From contig MCFG01000282.1 of the NCBI GenBank assembly GCA_002104895.1, forward strand, positions 52,501-80,000: DNA of 27,500 nt, written 5' to 3'. A model generated the notes under the pieces. The model was not told the DNA's origin and made no database searches. It was given only the letters and a program-made list of their open reading frames with translations. Position numbers and translations under genes: made by a program. Positions 12,194-23,750 of the stretch are shown one piece after another (position 1 is the first letter of the stretch; each line of letters starts with the position of its first letter). This DNA comes from Anaeromyces robustus. Lineage: Eukaryota; Neocallimastigomycota; Neocallimastigomycetes; Neocallimastigales; Neocallimastigaceae.

Positions 12194-12660
12194 GAAAGTA
12201 GTAATATATAAATGATTCATAATTTCAAAAAAAAAAAAAAGAATATATATAAAATAATCACTTTAATAATTGCAATTGTCAAAGTAAATTAATAAATTGA
12301 ATATTTCTAAATATATTAGAATATATTAAAATAGGCATTAATTATATATAATATTTATTTCTACTTTTAACAGAAAAAAAAAAAAAAAAGATTAATGTAA
12401 TTGTAATATAATGTTAGAAATATAATAATAATTATTAATTATAATATAATATTAGAAACATAATAATAATTATAATATAATATTAAAAATATAATAAATA
12501 ATTAAAATTCATTTTGAAAAAAGCATTCCAAAAACAATTCTTTTTTAAAAAATTAAAAATTATTTGAGAGGTGTAAATTTGAAAAAAAAAATATATATAT
12601 ACATATTATAATGGTGAATTATTTGCATTCTAAAATAACCAACAATAATAAAAAAATTTT

Positions 12661-12682
12661 AACCTTATTTTAAAACAAGGTT
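12661..12682. repeat. Near-perfect 22-nt palindrome at the left edge of the tandem array
   Basis: AACCTT..AAGGTT arms surround TTTTAAAA, and only one pair (A67/C76) is unmatched. Its right half resembles the end of each 1.3-kb unit (AAAAATAAGGTTTTAAAT near 13985 and 15222), so it probably marks a truncated unit end where the duplication began. Confidence 0.55.
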
Positions 12683-12745
12683 TAATTATTATTATTATTT
12701 TATTTAAAAAAGGAAAAAAAAAAAAAGAGAAAAATAAAATTTTTT

Positions 12746-14051
12746 GGTATTGTATGATTATGATAATAATAATTAATTAATAATACCATAAAAAGATTTG
12801 GTACATAATGAAAAAGAGAAAAAAAATGAAATATATAAATTAAAAAAAATAATTTGTTTATTTAAAGATGAATATGCCTATACCTAGATACTTTAAATAC
12901 TTTAAAAAGGTTAAAATTGAATTTACACGATAATTAAATTTTAGGTTTATTTTTTATTTTTTAATTTAATTTATTTAAACCAATAAAAAAAAAAAAAAAA
13001 AAAGAAGCACAGTAAAATAACAAAATAAAAAAAAGACATCAAATGATATGATCTTTTAATTTTAAGCTTTTTTTTTTATGTGTTTTTTTAGTTGAAATAA
13101 GAATACAATTGATACATTATTATGATAAACTTTTATAAAATTTTATACAGAGTCTTTTTTTTTACCCAATTATTAAATTATAATAATTTTCAATTCTTAT
13201 ATTTAACAAAAAAACATCTAATTTATATATATCTATGTAATAAAAAAAATAATAATAATATTTATAATAATAAATAATAATAAATGATTATTAATAATTA
13301 ATAATAATAAATGATTATTATTAATTAATACTAATAAAGAATAATTAATGAATTATTAACAATTATAATAATGAATAATAATGATAAATAGTAATAAATA
13401 ATTATTATTTTAATAATAATGAATAATAATAATAAAAACTTTATTTTTATTTGGCAAGTAATGTATGGAATAATTATAAACTATAAATGGATAAAAAAAA
13501 TAATAAAATTCAAAGTATATGTAAAAAAAAAAAATACCAATAAAACTATAAATATTAATATAAAAAATCATGTTTGTTTTTTATTGTTTATTATTAAAAG
13601 AAAATGAATAAATAAATTATAGTTAATTAATTAATTAATGTTAATGTTTATTAATTAATTGAGTTAAAAAAATTAATATTAATTAAATATGTTAAAAAAT
13701 ACAAAATACAACAAAAAAAAAAAAAAAAGAAATATAATAATGAATTATGTTTTAGTTTAAAATTCCTAAATTCCATATAAATAATAATATATTAAAATTA
13801 TCCTAAATTCCATAAATCATATATCATAAATCATGAAATAATAAACAAAAAAAATGTTAAAGCATTTTAAAACACATTCTCTCTTCTATTTTTTATTAAT
13901 TTTTATTAATTATTTTAATATTTTGTAATATTTTTTTATTATGTTTTAAAAGTATTTTTAAATTTATTTTATTTTTATTATACTTAAAAATAAGGTTTTA
14001 AATAAATTAATTAAATAATTAGTAAAAGAAAAAAAGAAAACTTTTTTTTTT
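12746..14051. repeat. Tandem unit A of a three-copy array of about 1.3 kb
   Basis: This is the first of three diverged direct repeats. It opens with GGTATT..AATACC (12746-12786). Blocks shared with copies B and C follow in the same order: CTATACCTAGATACTTTAAA with a GGTTTA..TAAACC fold (about 12877-12983); ATAAGAAT..ATTCTTAT (13097-13200) enclosing ACAGAGTC and a TTTACCCAATTATTA stretch; a long, copy-specific ATAATAA spacer (about 13248-13425); TTTGGCA..TACCAATA (about 13450-13542); TTTAGTTTAAAATTCCTAAA (about 13750-13772); and AAAACACATTCTCTC (about 13869-13883). The 62-codon frame at 13419-13607 is not kept in copy B and is not accepted as a gene. Function unknown. Confidence 0.85.
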
Positions 14052-15295
14052 GGTATTAATAATACCATAAAGAGATTATGTATATATAATGAAAAAGAAA
14101 AAAAAACGAAATAAATAAATTAAAATAAAATAATTTGTTTTTTTTTTTTAAAGAAAGATATACCTATTATACCTAAATACTTTAAATACTTTAATTACTT
14201 TAAAATTGAATTTACACGAAAATTAAATTTTAGGTTTATATTTTTTTTTAATTTAATTTATTTAAACCAATGAAATAAATAAAAAAAGAACCAAAGTATA
14301 GTAAAATAACAAAATAAAAAAAAAGACATTAAATGTTATAATATTTATATTTAAACTTTTTTTTATGTGTAGAGTTGAAATAAGAATACAATACATCATC
14401 ATTATTATTATAATAATTATTATAATAACTTTTATAAAGTTTTATACAGAGTCTTTTTTTTACCCAATTATTATGATATAATAATTTTCAATTCTTATAT
14501 ATATAATATATATATGTAATAAAAAAATAATAATAAATAATAATAAATGATTAATGAATAATTAACAACTATAATAATGAATAATAATAGTATTATTATT
14601 ACCTTCTATTTAATTAATAATATTCAATAAAAGTGACGTACAAATTGTGTGCCATAAAAAAAAAATAATTAATAATAATAATAGTAAAAACTTTATTTTA
14701 ATTTGGCAGGTAATCTATGGAATAATTATAAACTATAAACTATAAATGGATAAAAAAAATAATAAAATTCAAAGTATATGTAAAAATGCCAATAAAACTA
14801 TAAGTAATGATATAAAAAATCTTGTTTATTTTTTTTGTTGTTTTTTATTAAAAGAATTAAATAAATAAATTATAGTTAATTAATTAATGAATTATTAAAT
14901 GATTGAGTTAAAAAATTAATGTTAATGTAATATGTTAAAAAAAAAACAAAAACACAATAAAAAAAAAAAAAGAAAAAAGAAATATGTTAATGAATTATGT
15001 TTTAGTTTAAAATTCCTAAATTCCATTTAAATAAATAATAAATTAAAATTATCCTAACTTTCATAAATTACAAATCATAAATAAAAAAAAAGAAAGTTAA
15101 ATCATTTTAAAACACATTCTCTCTTTTATTTTTTATTAATTAATTATTTTAATATTTTGTAAAATTTTTTATTATGTTTTAAATATATTTTTATTTTTAT
15201 TTTATTTGTATTATACTTAAAAATAAGGTTTTAAATAAATTAATTAAATAATAAGTAAAAGAAAAAAAGAAAACTTTTTTTTTTTAGTATTGTAT
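14052..15295. repeat. Tandem unit B
   Basis: The second copy carries the same blocks in the same order. It starts with a shortened GGTATTAATAATACC palindrome that has lost about 25 nt relative to A and C. The ATAAGAAT..ATTCTTAT block is at 14380-14498 and contains a clean AACTTTTATAAAGTT hairpin. The GGCA..TGCC block is at 14705-14790. Differences from A include a 7-nt duplication (ACTATAA) within the GGCA block and a copy-specific insertion near 14621-14657 with TGACGT. These indels rule out a shared reading frame. Confidence 0.85.
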
Positions 15296-15397
15296 GATTA
15301 TGATATTAATAATTAATAATACCATAAAGAGATTATGTATATATAATGAAAAAAAGAAAAATAAATGAAATGAAATAAATAAATTAAAATAAAATAA

Positions 15398-15428
<31 letters not shown>

Positions 15429-16555
15429 AAGATATACCTATTATACCTAGATACTTTAAATACTTTAAAAAGGTTAAAATTGAATTTACACGATAATTAA
15501 ATTTTAGGTTTATTTTTTTTTTTAATTTAATTTATTTAAACCAATGAAAAAAAAAAAGAAGCACAGTAAAATAACAAGAAAAAAAAAAAAAAAAGACATT
15601 AAATGTTATAATATTTAAATTTTAAGCTTTTTATTTTTCATGTGTAGAGTTGAAATAAGAATACAATACATCATCATTATTATTATAATTATTATAATAA
15701 ACTTTTATAAAGTTTTATACAGAGTCTTTTTTTTACCCAATTATTATGATATAATACTTTTCAATTCTTATATATAAAATATATATATGTAATAAAAAAA
15801 TACTAATAAATAATAATAAATGATTAATGAATAATTAACAACTATAATAATGAATAATAATATTATTATTACCTTATATTTAATTAATAATAATAATAAT
15901 AAAAACTTTATTTTTATTTGGCAGGTAATCTATGGAATAATTATAAACTATAAATGGATAAAGAAAAATGGATAAAAAAGAAAATAAAATTCAAATATAA
16001 TATGTAAAAAATGCCAATAAAACTATAAATATAAATAATGATATAAAAAAACATGTTTATTTTTTATTGTTTTTTATTAAAAGAAAATGAATAAATAAAT
16101 TACAGTTAATTAATTAATGAATTGAGTTAATAATTAATGTTAATAAAATATGTTAAAAAAAACAAAAACACAATAAAGAAAAAGAAATATAATTAATAAA
16201 TTATGTTTTAGTTTAAAATTCCTAAATTCCATATAAATAAATAATCGGATAATAGAATAAATAAATAATAAATTAAAATTATCCTAAATTCCATAAATCA
16301 TGAAATAATAAAAGTTAAACCATTTTAAAACACATTCTCTTTCTTTTTTTATTAATTATTATTAACTAGTTATTTTTTAATATTTTTTAATTATGTTTTA
16401 AAATATCTTTTAAATAATTATTTTTTAATAATTTTTTTAATATTTTAATACTATAAGTAATTATCCCTTTTTTTTATTTTTATTTTTATTTTTACTTAAA
16501 TAAGGTTTTATTAATTATTATATTAAAAGAAAAATGAAAGAAAACTTTTATTTAT
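15296..16555. repeat. Tandem unit C
   Basis: The third copy opens with AGTATTGTATGATTATGAT like copy A. The ATAAGAAT..ATTCTTAT block is at 15655-15771 and the GGCA..TGCC block at 15920-16015. It is closest to copy B in the first half. The end (ACTTAAATAAGGTTTTATTAA near 16494) matches the other unit ends, after which similarity stops at about 16555. No protein frame spans it. Confidence 0.85.
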
Positions 16556-17061
16556 TTTTAATAATAATAAAATAATTAAAAAAATGAAAATCACTTTTTT
16601 TTTTTTTTTTAAATGAATTTATTTTTTTGAACCTAATTTTATAATAGAATTAATTAATATATATAAATATAATGGAAAATAATAAATTAAAACTTTAATT
16701 ATTAATAAGTAAAAAAAAAAATCGTATCAATATTTAAGTTTAAAAAAAAATACAAAAACAAATAAATAATAATAATGTAATAGTAATGTATAAATTAATG
16801 TATAAATTAATGTAAAAGATAGAAATAAATGTATACAATGTAATTACAATGGTAACATTAAAATTAAAATTTTTTTCTAATTTTTCCTTATTTAATAAAA
16901 ATAAAAAATAAGGTTAATTTTTTTTTTCTTTTATATCCTTCTTTTTTTAAATTAAATTAGTATAATAAAAAAAAATTGTCTACTTTTCTTTTTTCATTAT
17001 TATTAATTATTAATTATTTTAATTATTAATTATTTTAATTATTTTTTTCTTTTCTTTTTTT

Positions 17062-17221
17062 TAATATTCTATAATAATTTAATAATTTAATTAAATTTAA
17101 GGAATATAGGAATAATTTTACCTTTTTTTCTCTCTCTCTCTAAAAACTGATTTACATAAAAACTTAAAACTTTAATATTCTATAATAATAAATCTATAAT
17201 TTTTTTTATTATAGAATATTA
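17062..17221. repeat. 16-nt motif in two direct copies plus one inverted copy
   Basis: TAATATTCTATAATAA occurs at 17062-17077 and again at 17173-17188. Its exact reverse complement lies at 17206-17221, so the last two form a perfect 16-bp stem with a 17-nt loop. Exact reuse of a 16-mer in three places within 160 nt is unlikely by simple drift and suggests local duplication or a small foldback element. Confidence 0.7.
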
Positions 17222-17373
17222 TGTTTAAACTCTTTTTTTGTTAAAGAATAGAATTTATAATAGTATAGGTATAGACTATTAATTTATTTATCAATAAATT
17301 TATTTACTTTTCTTCTTTTTAAAAAAAAAATAATAATAAAAAATAAAAAATAACAATAACAATAATAAAAAAA

Positions 17374-17454
17374 ATTACTGCGCGCTGAGTTAAAAAAATA
17401 AAGTTTTTTTCTTTTTAAAAAAAAAATTTTTTTAAAAAAAAAAGAAAAAACTTT
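17374..17454. other. Isolated GC-rich spot next to a homopolymer hairpin
   Basis: ACTGCGCGCTGAG (about 17377-17389) is the most GC-rich stretch of the desert and contains CpG pairs. Just after it, AAAG-T7-C-T5 at 17400-17416 can pair with A5-G-A6-CTTT at 17439-17454 around an A/T-tract core, forming a stem of about 16 bp with one bulge. It could be a remnant terminus of a mobile element or a chance survivor, and nothing decides this here. Confidence 0.4.
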
Positions 17455-17587
17455 ATTTTTTAATGACACGTATGATAATAATAATAAAAAAACGTGATTA
17501 AATCTTAATGCAATGTAAAAAAAAAAATACTACACTACAATACTAACAATAATAAAGAATAATAAAATAACCAAGAAATAAAAAAAT

Positions 17588-17636
17588 AGATATGATATGT
17601 GATATGATATATGATATGATACGATATAATATGATT
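17588..17636. repeat. Degenerate GATATGATAT repeat
   Basis: GATATGATAT-like units repeat about five times with small variations, including one GATACGATAT. Low-complexity repeat with no evident function. Confidence 0.75.
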
Positions 17637-17825
17637 AAAAAAAAAGATTATCATAAAAATTATGATATTAATTCTTCTATATAAAAAAAAAAGGTTAAAA
17701 TAAAAAATAAGCAATTTTTTTTATAAAAAAATAGCCATAACTTTAAAAATTTTATTATTATTATTATTAAATAATAATAATAAATTGACACAACTAATTT
17801 TATTTATTATTAAAAATATTAGAAA

Positions 17826-17861
<36 letters not shown>

Positions 17862-18505
17862 GGAAAAAATACAAAATAGAAATAAAAATAAAAGTTAACC
17901 ATAATAATAATAAAAAAATAAAAAGTAAAAAAATTTTTAATTAATTATAATTCTGTTTTAAAATTATTAAATAGTAAAACATAATTAATTATTTATAATA
18001 TTAATAATAATAATAATAATGAAGAGATAAATGATGTTAATTATTTTTAAAGATTAATTATTAATTATTAATTATTAAATTAATTAATAAACAAATTTCT
18101 GTGTGTATCTCTAGGATGAAATAAAAAATATTAATTTTAACACTGATTTACAAACATTAATAATAAATAATTAATAATAAATAATTATTTATTATTTATT
18201 ATTTATTATCCTTCTCTTTTTCATTAAAAAATGTTTTAATTTTTATTAAATATTTTTATTAAATATTTTTATTTGTTTTTTTTTTTTTAATAATTTATTA
18301 TTTATTGGTTTATATAGAGTTTCTCCATTTTAATTAATTATTCTTTTTTTACAGTATACACATAATAAAAATATAGAAAAATAGAAAAATTATCTTTTAT
18401 TTTTTTATTTTATTTATTTGTTTTTTTTATTTATTTATTTATTTATTTAGTATACAATTATTTTTATTTGTTTATTTTTTTTTTTTTTGTTTATAATAAT
18501 TATTC

Positions 18506-18507
18506 AT

Positions 18508-18562
<55 letters not shown>

Positions 18563-18600
18563 TTTGTATTTTGTATTTTGTATTTTGTATTTTGTATTTT
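18506..18600. repeat. (TTTA)n array joined to a GTATTTT heptamer array
   Basis: About 15 TTTA units (18506-18565) run directly into five perfect GTATTTT units (18566-18600), ending at GCATATAT. Two different repeat periods abut without spacer. Confidence 0.95.
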
Positions 18601-18933
18601 GCATATATAATTTTTTTAATTGATATAAAATATATAATATATAATATAGACAAAAAAAAAAAATAATATTAAATATAAAAATGTGGCTATCATCATTAAT
18701 TCAAAAAAAAATTTTTTTTTTAGGAATTACTAACTAATAAAAAAATTTTCCTTAATTATGGAAATACCTCCTTTTTTTTAAAAAAAAAAAATTTAAATCA
18801 ATAATTAAAGGGAAAAAAAAATTTTTTTTTATTTCATTTTTTTTCTTTTTTTTTTATTATTAAATAAAATTTGAGTAATAAAATAAAGTTACATAAAATA
18901 AAAAATTATGAAAAAAATTATAAAAAATAAAAA

Positions 18934-18986
18934 ATTAAAATGGATAGAATAAAAAATGAAAATTAGTTTATTCTATCCATTTTAAT
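18934..18986. repeat. Perfect 20-bp inverted repeat with 13-nt loop
   Basis: The left arm 18934-18953 (core TGGATAGAAT) is the exact reverse complement of 18967-18986 (core ATTCTATCCA), with a 13-nt loop. It is the longest perfect stem I found in the window, and its core includes G and C pairs. It could be a precursor-like RNA hairpin, a foldback element or the end of a small transposon. No oligo-T pol III stop or promoter was recognised. Confidence 0.75.
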
Positions 18987-19472
18987 AATGAACAAATAAT
19001 TTTTATTTCTCATTTTTCCAATTTAATTATAATCATTGTTATTAATAATTATTCATTATTTTTTATTTTTATTTATGAATCATTTAATTTTTATAAATCT
19101 TTTTTAATCAAAAAATTACAAAAAAATTAAAATTAATTAAAATAATAAATTCTATATTAATATTTAATAATAACACAAAAAAGTTATTCATAACATTTTT
19201 TAATAGAAATAAAAAAAAAAATAAAAAAATTAAAAAAAAATAAAAAAAAGATACAATTTGCTTTTATTTAATATAAAATATAAATTATTAAATTAAATAT
19301 TGATTTTTTTTTTATTTTTTTTAATTAAATAAAATTTAAAAAAAAATAATCCACTTTTCCTATAATATAAAACATAAAGACTATTAATAATAATAATAAA
19401 ATAATAATAATAATAAACGTGTTTAATTAATATCTATTATCTTTATACTTATTCTGTATTATTATCACACTA

Positions 19473-19590
19473 TTAATCTTTATAATCTTTATAATCTTTA
19501 GTTTTATTCTATTATCATTATAATCTTAATAATCTTTATATATAATCTTTATAATCATTATAATCTTTTATTATTATAATCTTTTATTAT
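19473..19590. repeat. Imperfect TAATCTTTAT repeat
   Basis: The 9-11 nt motif TAATCTTTAT recurs about nine times with short TA, CATTA or TTTTATTA spacers. It is not in a reading frame. Confidence 0.75.
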
Positions 19591-21469
19591 TATTTATGTT
19601 TTTTCTTATTATTTAGATGTTAAGATGTTAAAATATTTTTTAAGCTTTATAATATTATTTTTTTTTAAAAAAAAAAAAAAAAAAAGTTATCAACGTGAAA
19701 AAAAAATTTTTTTTTTTAAAAATCTTTAAAATTTTTATTGATAATCCAGATATACTTAATTGAATTTAAAGTATAAATTGTGCATGATTATGATTATACA
19801 TTACATACAAAACTTTTTTTTATTATAAGTAAAAATAGAATAGAATAGAATAGAGATAATCTAATAACTTTATCTATAAAACAATCATTTGTAAAAAAAT
19901 AAAAAAAAATTATGGATTTCATAAATTTAAAATCAAACTCCATCTACAAAAATATAAAAAATATAATATATATATGTAATTATATTATTATTACATTAAA
20001 TACATTATTACATTAAAGTATTATAAACTTTTTAATTCATGCAAAGAGTTATTAAATATAATATTTATATTTATTTTATATATATTTTTATTTTTATTCT
20101 AGATGTCTATTTTATTATAGAATTAATGTATTATATGTATTATAATTATTTACCTTTTTTTTTTCTTTTAATTTTTTTTTTTTTTATTTTTGTGATTTTG
20201 ATTTTGTATTACTGTAACGTTTTTTTTAAAAAAAAAATTATTTTTATTGGTTTTGTAATAAAAACTTGTGTAATAATTAAAAAAAAAAAAAAAAACTTTT
20301 TTTTTTCTTTAAAAAAAATTAAAACTAAAATTAAATAAATTAAAAAAAGAGAGATCAATTAAAATATAATAAAACTAAAACTCAAAACTAATAACTAAAA
20401 AAAATAAAAATGAAAAAATAAAAATGAAGAATGATGAATAAAATGATGAATGATGATAATTAAAAATAAAAAATTAAATATTAAATTCTATTATATTAAA
20501 TTATATTAAAATTAAAATTAAAATTAATTTAAAATAAAAATGAAAGAAAAGAAAAAAAATTTTTTTTTTTTTATTTTTGAAGTTGTACAATCAATAATTA
20601 CTATTAATTACTATTAATTACTAATGAATTACTTATATCCAATTACTTTTTTTTATTTTCTCTCACTCTTTTTTTTTTTTATTTTTATTTTTTATTTCTA
20701 TTACAAATAAAATGATCAAAAAAAAATATTGATTTCTTACTAAAAAGGAAATTTTTTACTGTAGGACATAAAAAATGAAATTGAAATTAAAAAAATTAAG
20801 AAAAAGAAAAAAAAAATTAATACATTATTAATCATTTTTACATTTTATGTTACGTAATACAAATTTTAATTTATTAAATGTAAATCATAAAAAATAGATT
20901 AAAATCATTAATTAATTAATTAATTCTTTTTTTTTTAATTATTTGATTAATTAATGTAAATGTATTTTAATGTATTTAATGTAAATGTATTTTTTAATGT
21001 ATTTTTTAATTAAAATTGAAAATTTTTGATTGTTTTTTTTTTTTTGGTTTTTTTTTTTTTGGTTTTTTTTTGTTACATTTAATTACCTATTTTAGGTAAA
21101 AATAGTTGTAAATCTATTTAAATAATTAAATGACAAATAATACAAATTATACAAAAAATGTTACTAAAAAGTTAATAATAATTTATATAACTAAATGAAT
21201 AAATAAAAATAGACATTGTATTTAACAAGTTAACATGAACATATTATTTATTATTGATTATGTAAATGTAGAGTTAATAATTTAATATTCTTTTTTCTTT
21301 TTCTTTTTCTTTTTATTTCTAAATTTTCTTTTTTTTTTTTTTATCTGTACTGAAAAAAAAAATTTTTTTTAAAAAAAAATGAATCATACTCACGATACAA
21401 AACTTTATTGTTAATAAATTATTATAACATTTTATAACAATAGAACAACATACAACCAGCATAAATAAA

Positions 21470-21569
21470 TTTAATAACGAATAAATAAATGAATAAATGA
21501 ATGAATAATGAATGAATAATGAATAATACCAATAAATAATGAATAATGAATGAATAAATGAATAATCTT
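21470..21569. repeat. Mixed AATG/AATA tetranucleotide array
   Basis: GAATAAAT, GAATGAAT and GAATAATGAAT units alternate for about 100 nt, with one ACCAATAA interruption near 21527-21534. This is a degenerate microsatellite. Confidence 0.85.
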
Positions 21570-22800
21570 TATACTTTTTTTAAAAAATTTTTTTTTTCTT
21601 TTATGACAAATTACATACAATAATAATAATAATAAACTTTAAATTCTACTATAATATTTAATTAAACTTTAAAAAAAAAATACTTTTTAACCAAATTTTT
21701 CCCTACTTCAAAAAAAAAAAAATTAATATTAATAATTATTAATTATTTAAATATTATGAAATATTATGATTATTTTTTTTTTTTTTTGAAAAAATGAAAT
21801 TAAAGTTTTGAAACACTTCAAATTCCAATAACTTCAATTATTTCCTTTTTTTTTTTTTTTTCAAAAAAAAATTATTAATAATGAACATTCATTAATTGAT
21901 TTGTAATTACTAATAATTCTTTTAAAATATGACTTGTTCAATATATTTAATTAATAATTTTTTATTAAATTGGGATTTTTAATTATTATATTTTCTATTT
22001 CATATTTTTTTTATATAGGTAAATCTTTTATGTTTTTTTTTTTATTTCTTTTATTAAAATATAAAACATTAAACATTAAAAACATAAAAGATAAAATTAA
22101 ATAAAATAAAATAAATAAAACATTTTTTATTATTATTATTTATTATATTTATTTGTTTATTTTATCCTTTTATTTTCTAATTAATTAATTAATAGAAAAA
22201 TAAAACAAAAAAAAAACCATTTTTATTTTCCATTTAATATTAAAATAACTTTTTATTTTCCTTTTTATTAATTAAAAATAATTTTATTTTTTCCTTAGAA
22301 TATTAAAAAATAAAAAATAACAAAAAAATTAAATAAAAGAAAATATGAAAAAGAATATTAAAAATAAAAAAGTTTTTTTTTTTTTATTTCTATTTTCATT
22401 TATTTTTAATATGATGATTATTAAAAAAAAATAAAAAAAAAAAAAAAAAAATCATTAATAAATAATAAATAAAAAAATAAAAAATAAAATAAAACATCAA
22501 AAAAATTAAAAAATTAAAAAATTAAAAAAATTAAAAAATTAAAAAAAATTAAATAATAGGAGTTTTCTCCTGTGTAACATAATATGAAATACGAAAAAAA
22601 ATTAAAAAATAAAATCTTTCGGTAACAAAAAATTTTTTTTATTTTTAATTATCCATTCTTCCACCCCTTTTTTTTTTTATTTATTTTTAATAATTTTTAT
22701 TTTTAATTTTTAAATGAAATATTACAAAGAAAAATTAAATAATAAAAATAATAAAATAAATGTAACAAAAAACATATAAAAAAATTATTATTTATTTACA

Positions 22801-22939
<139 letters not shown>

Positions 22940-23705
22940 TAATAAATGTTACAAAAAATATATTTTCATTGTTAAATAAATTATGACTATAAATTACAAA
23001 AAAAAAAAAATATAGATTAACAAATATTTTGTCATATCTTTTTTTTTTTCCCTTTTTTTTTCTTTTTTTGACTTGTTTGACTTGTTATCTATAAACATTG
23101 AAAGTTAAAAAAATAAAATAAAATAAAAATGGAAAAGAATAAAGGTAGATATAAAGAGATAATGTCAAAAAAGATAATGTCAAAATAATGATATAATAAT
23201 ATTATAATATTTAATATATAATGAATATTTATTTAACTGTCAAAAACTAATCAAAATAATAAATACATAAATAATTATATCAAAAATGAAAAATGATTTT
23301 TCTTTTTTTTAACCTTAAACCTTTTATTTATTTAATTTATTTAATTTATTTATTTATTTTATTAGTTTATTTTATTTAATAATTTAATAATTTATTCATT
23401 TATTATTAAGGTTGAGTTGTGGTATATTAAATTATAGCATTAGGATTCAAACCTATTTTTACCTACAAGGTTAATAATTGATTTAGACTTTTTTAACTAA
23501 ATAAGTAAATAAATAATTATTAAGTAAATAAATAAATTATTATTAAAATAAATAAATAAGTAAATAAATAAATAAAAAAGTTTAAAGAATAATATTAATA
23601 ATATTAGTATAAATATATTATTTATATAATGCTTTTATATAAATATAATATATTCTAATATATGCATGAATAAAAATTTGAATTAATATAAAATAAAATT
23701 TTGAA

Positions 23706-23750
23706 ATAATTGTAAATAATTGTAAATAATTGTAAATAATGGTAAATAAC
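23706..23750. repeat. TGTAAATAAT decamer repeat
   Basis: Three perfect and two near-perfect decamer units, 23706-23750, in AT-rich desert DNA. Confidence 0.85.

Noticed and set aside
13419-13607. 62-codon plus-strand frame in tandem unit A
   Set aside because: The same block in copy B has a 7-nt duplication and both other copies lack the frame, so coding is not conserved. Residues are mostly Ile, Lys and Asn.
17284-17469. 61-codon minus-strand frame
   Set aside because: Phe/Lys low-complexity frame across the homopolymer hairpin; no coding signal.
20039-20338. 99-codon plus-strand frame, hydrophobic
   Set aside because: It is the longest desert frame, but nearly all residues are Phe, Ile, Tyr, Lys and Leu from T and A runs, with no Ala and almost no Asp, Glu, Gln or Gly. 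That is unlike the real genes here.
23439-23456. tRNA T-arm-like sequence (TAGG, 7-nt loop, CCTA; reads TTTGAAT on the minus strand)
   Set aside because: The conserved C of the T-loop is missing. I could not build an anticodon stem with a 7-nt loop or a 7-bp acceptor stem around it on either strand.
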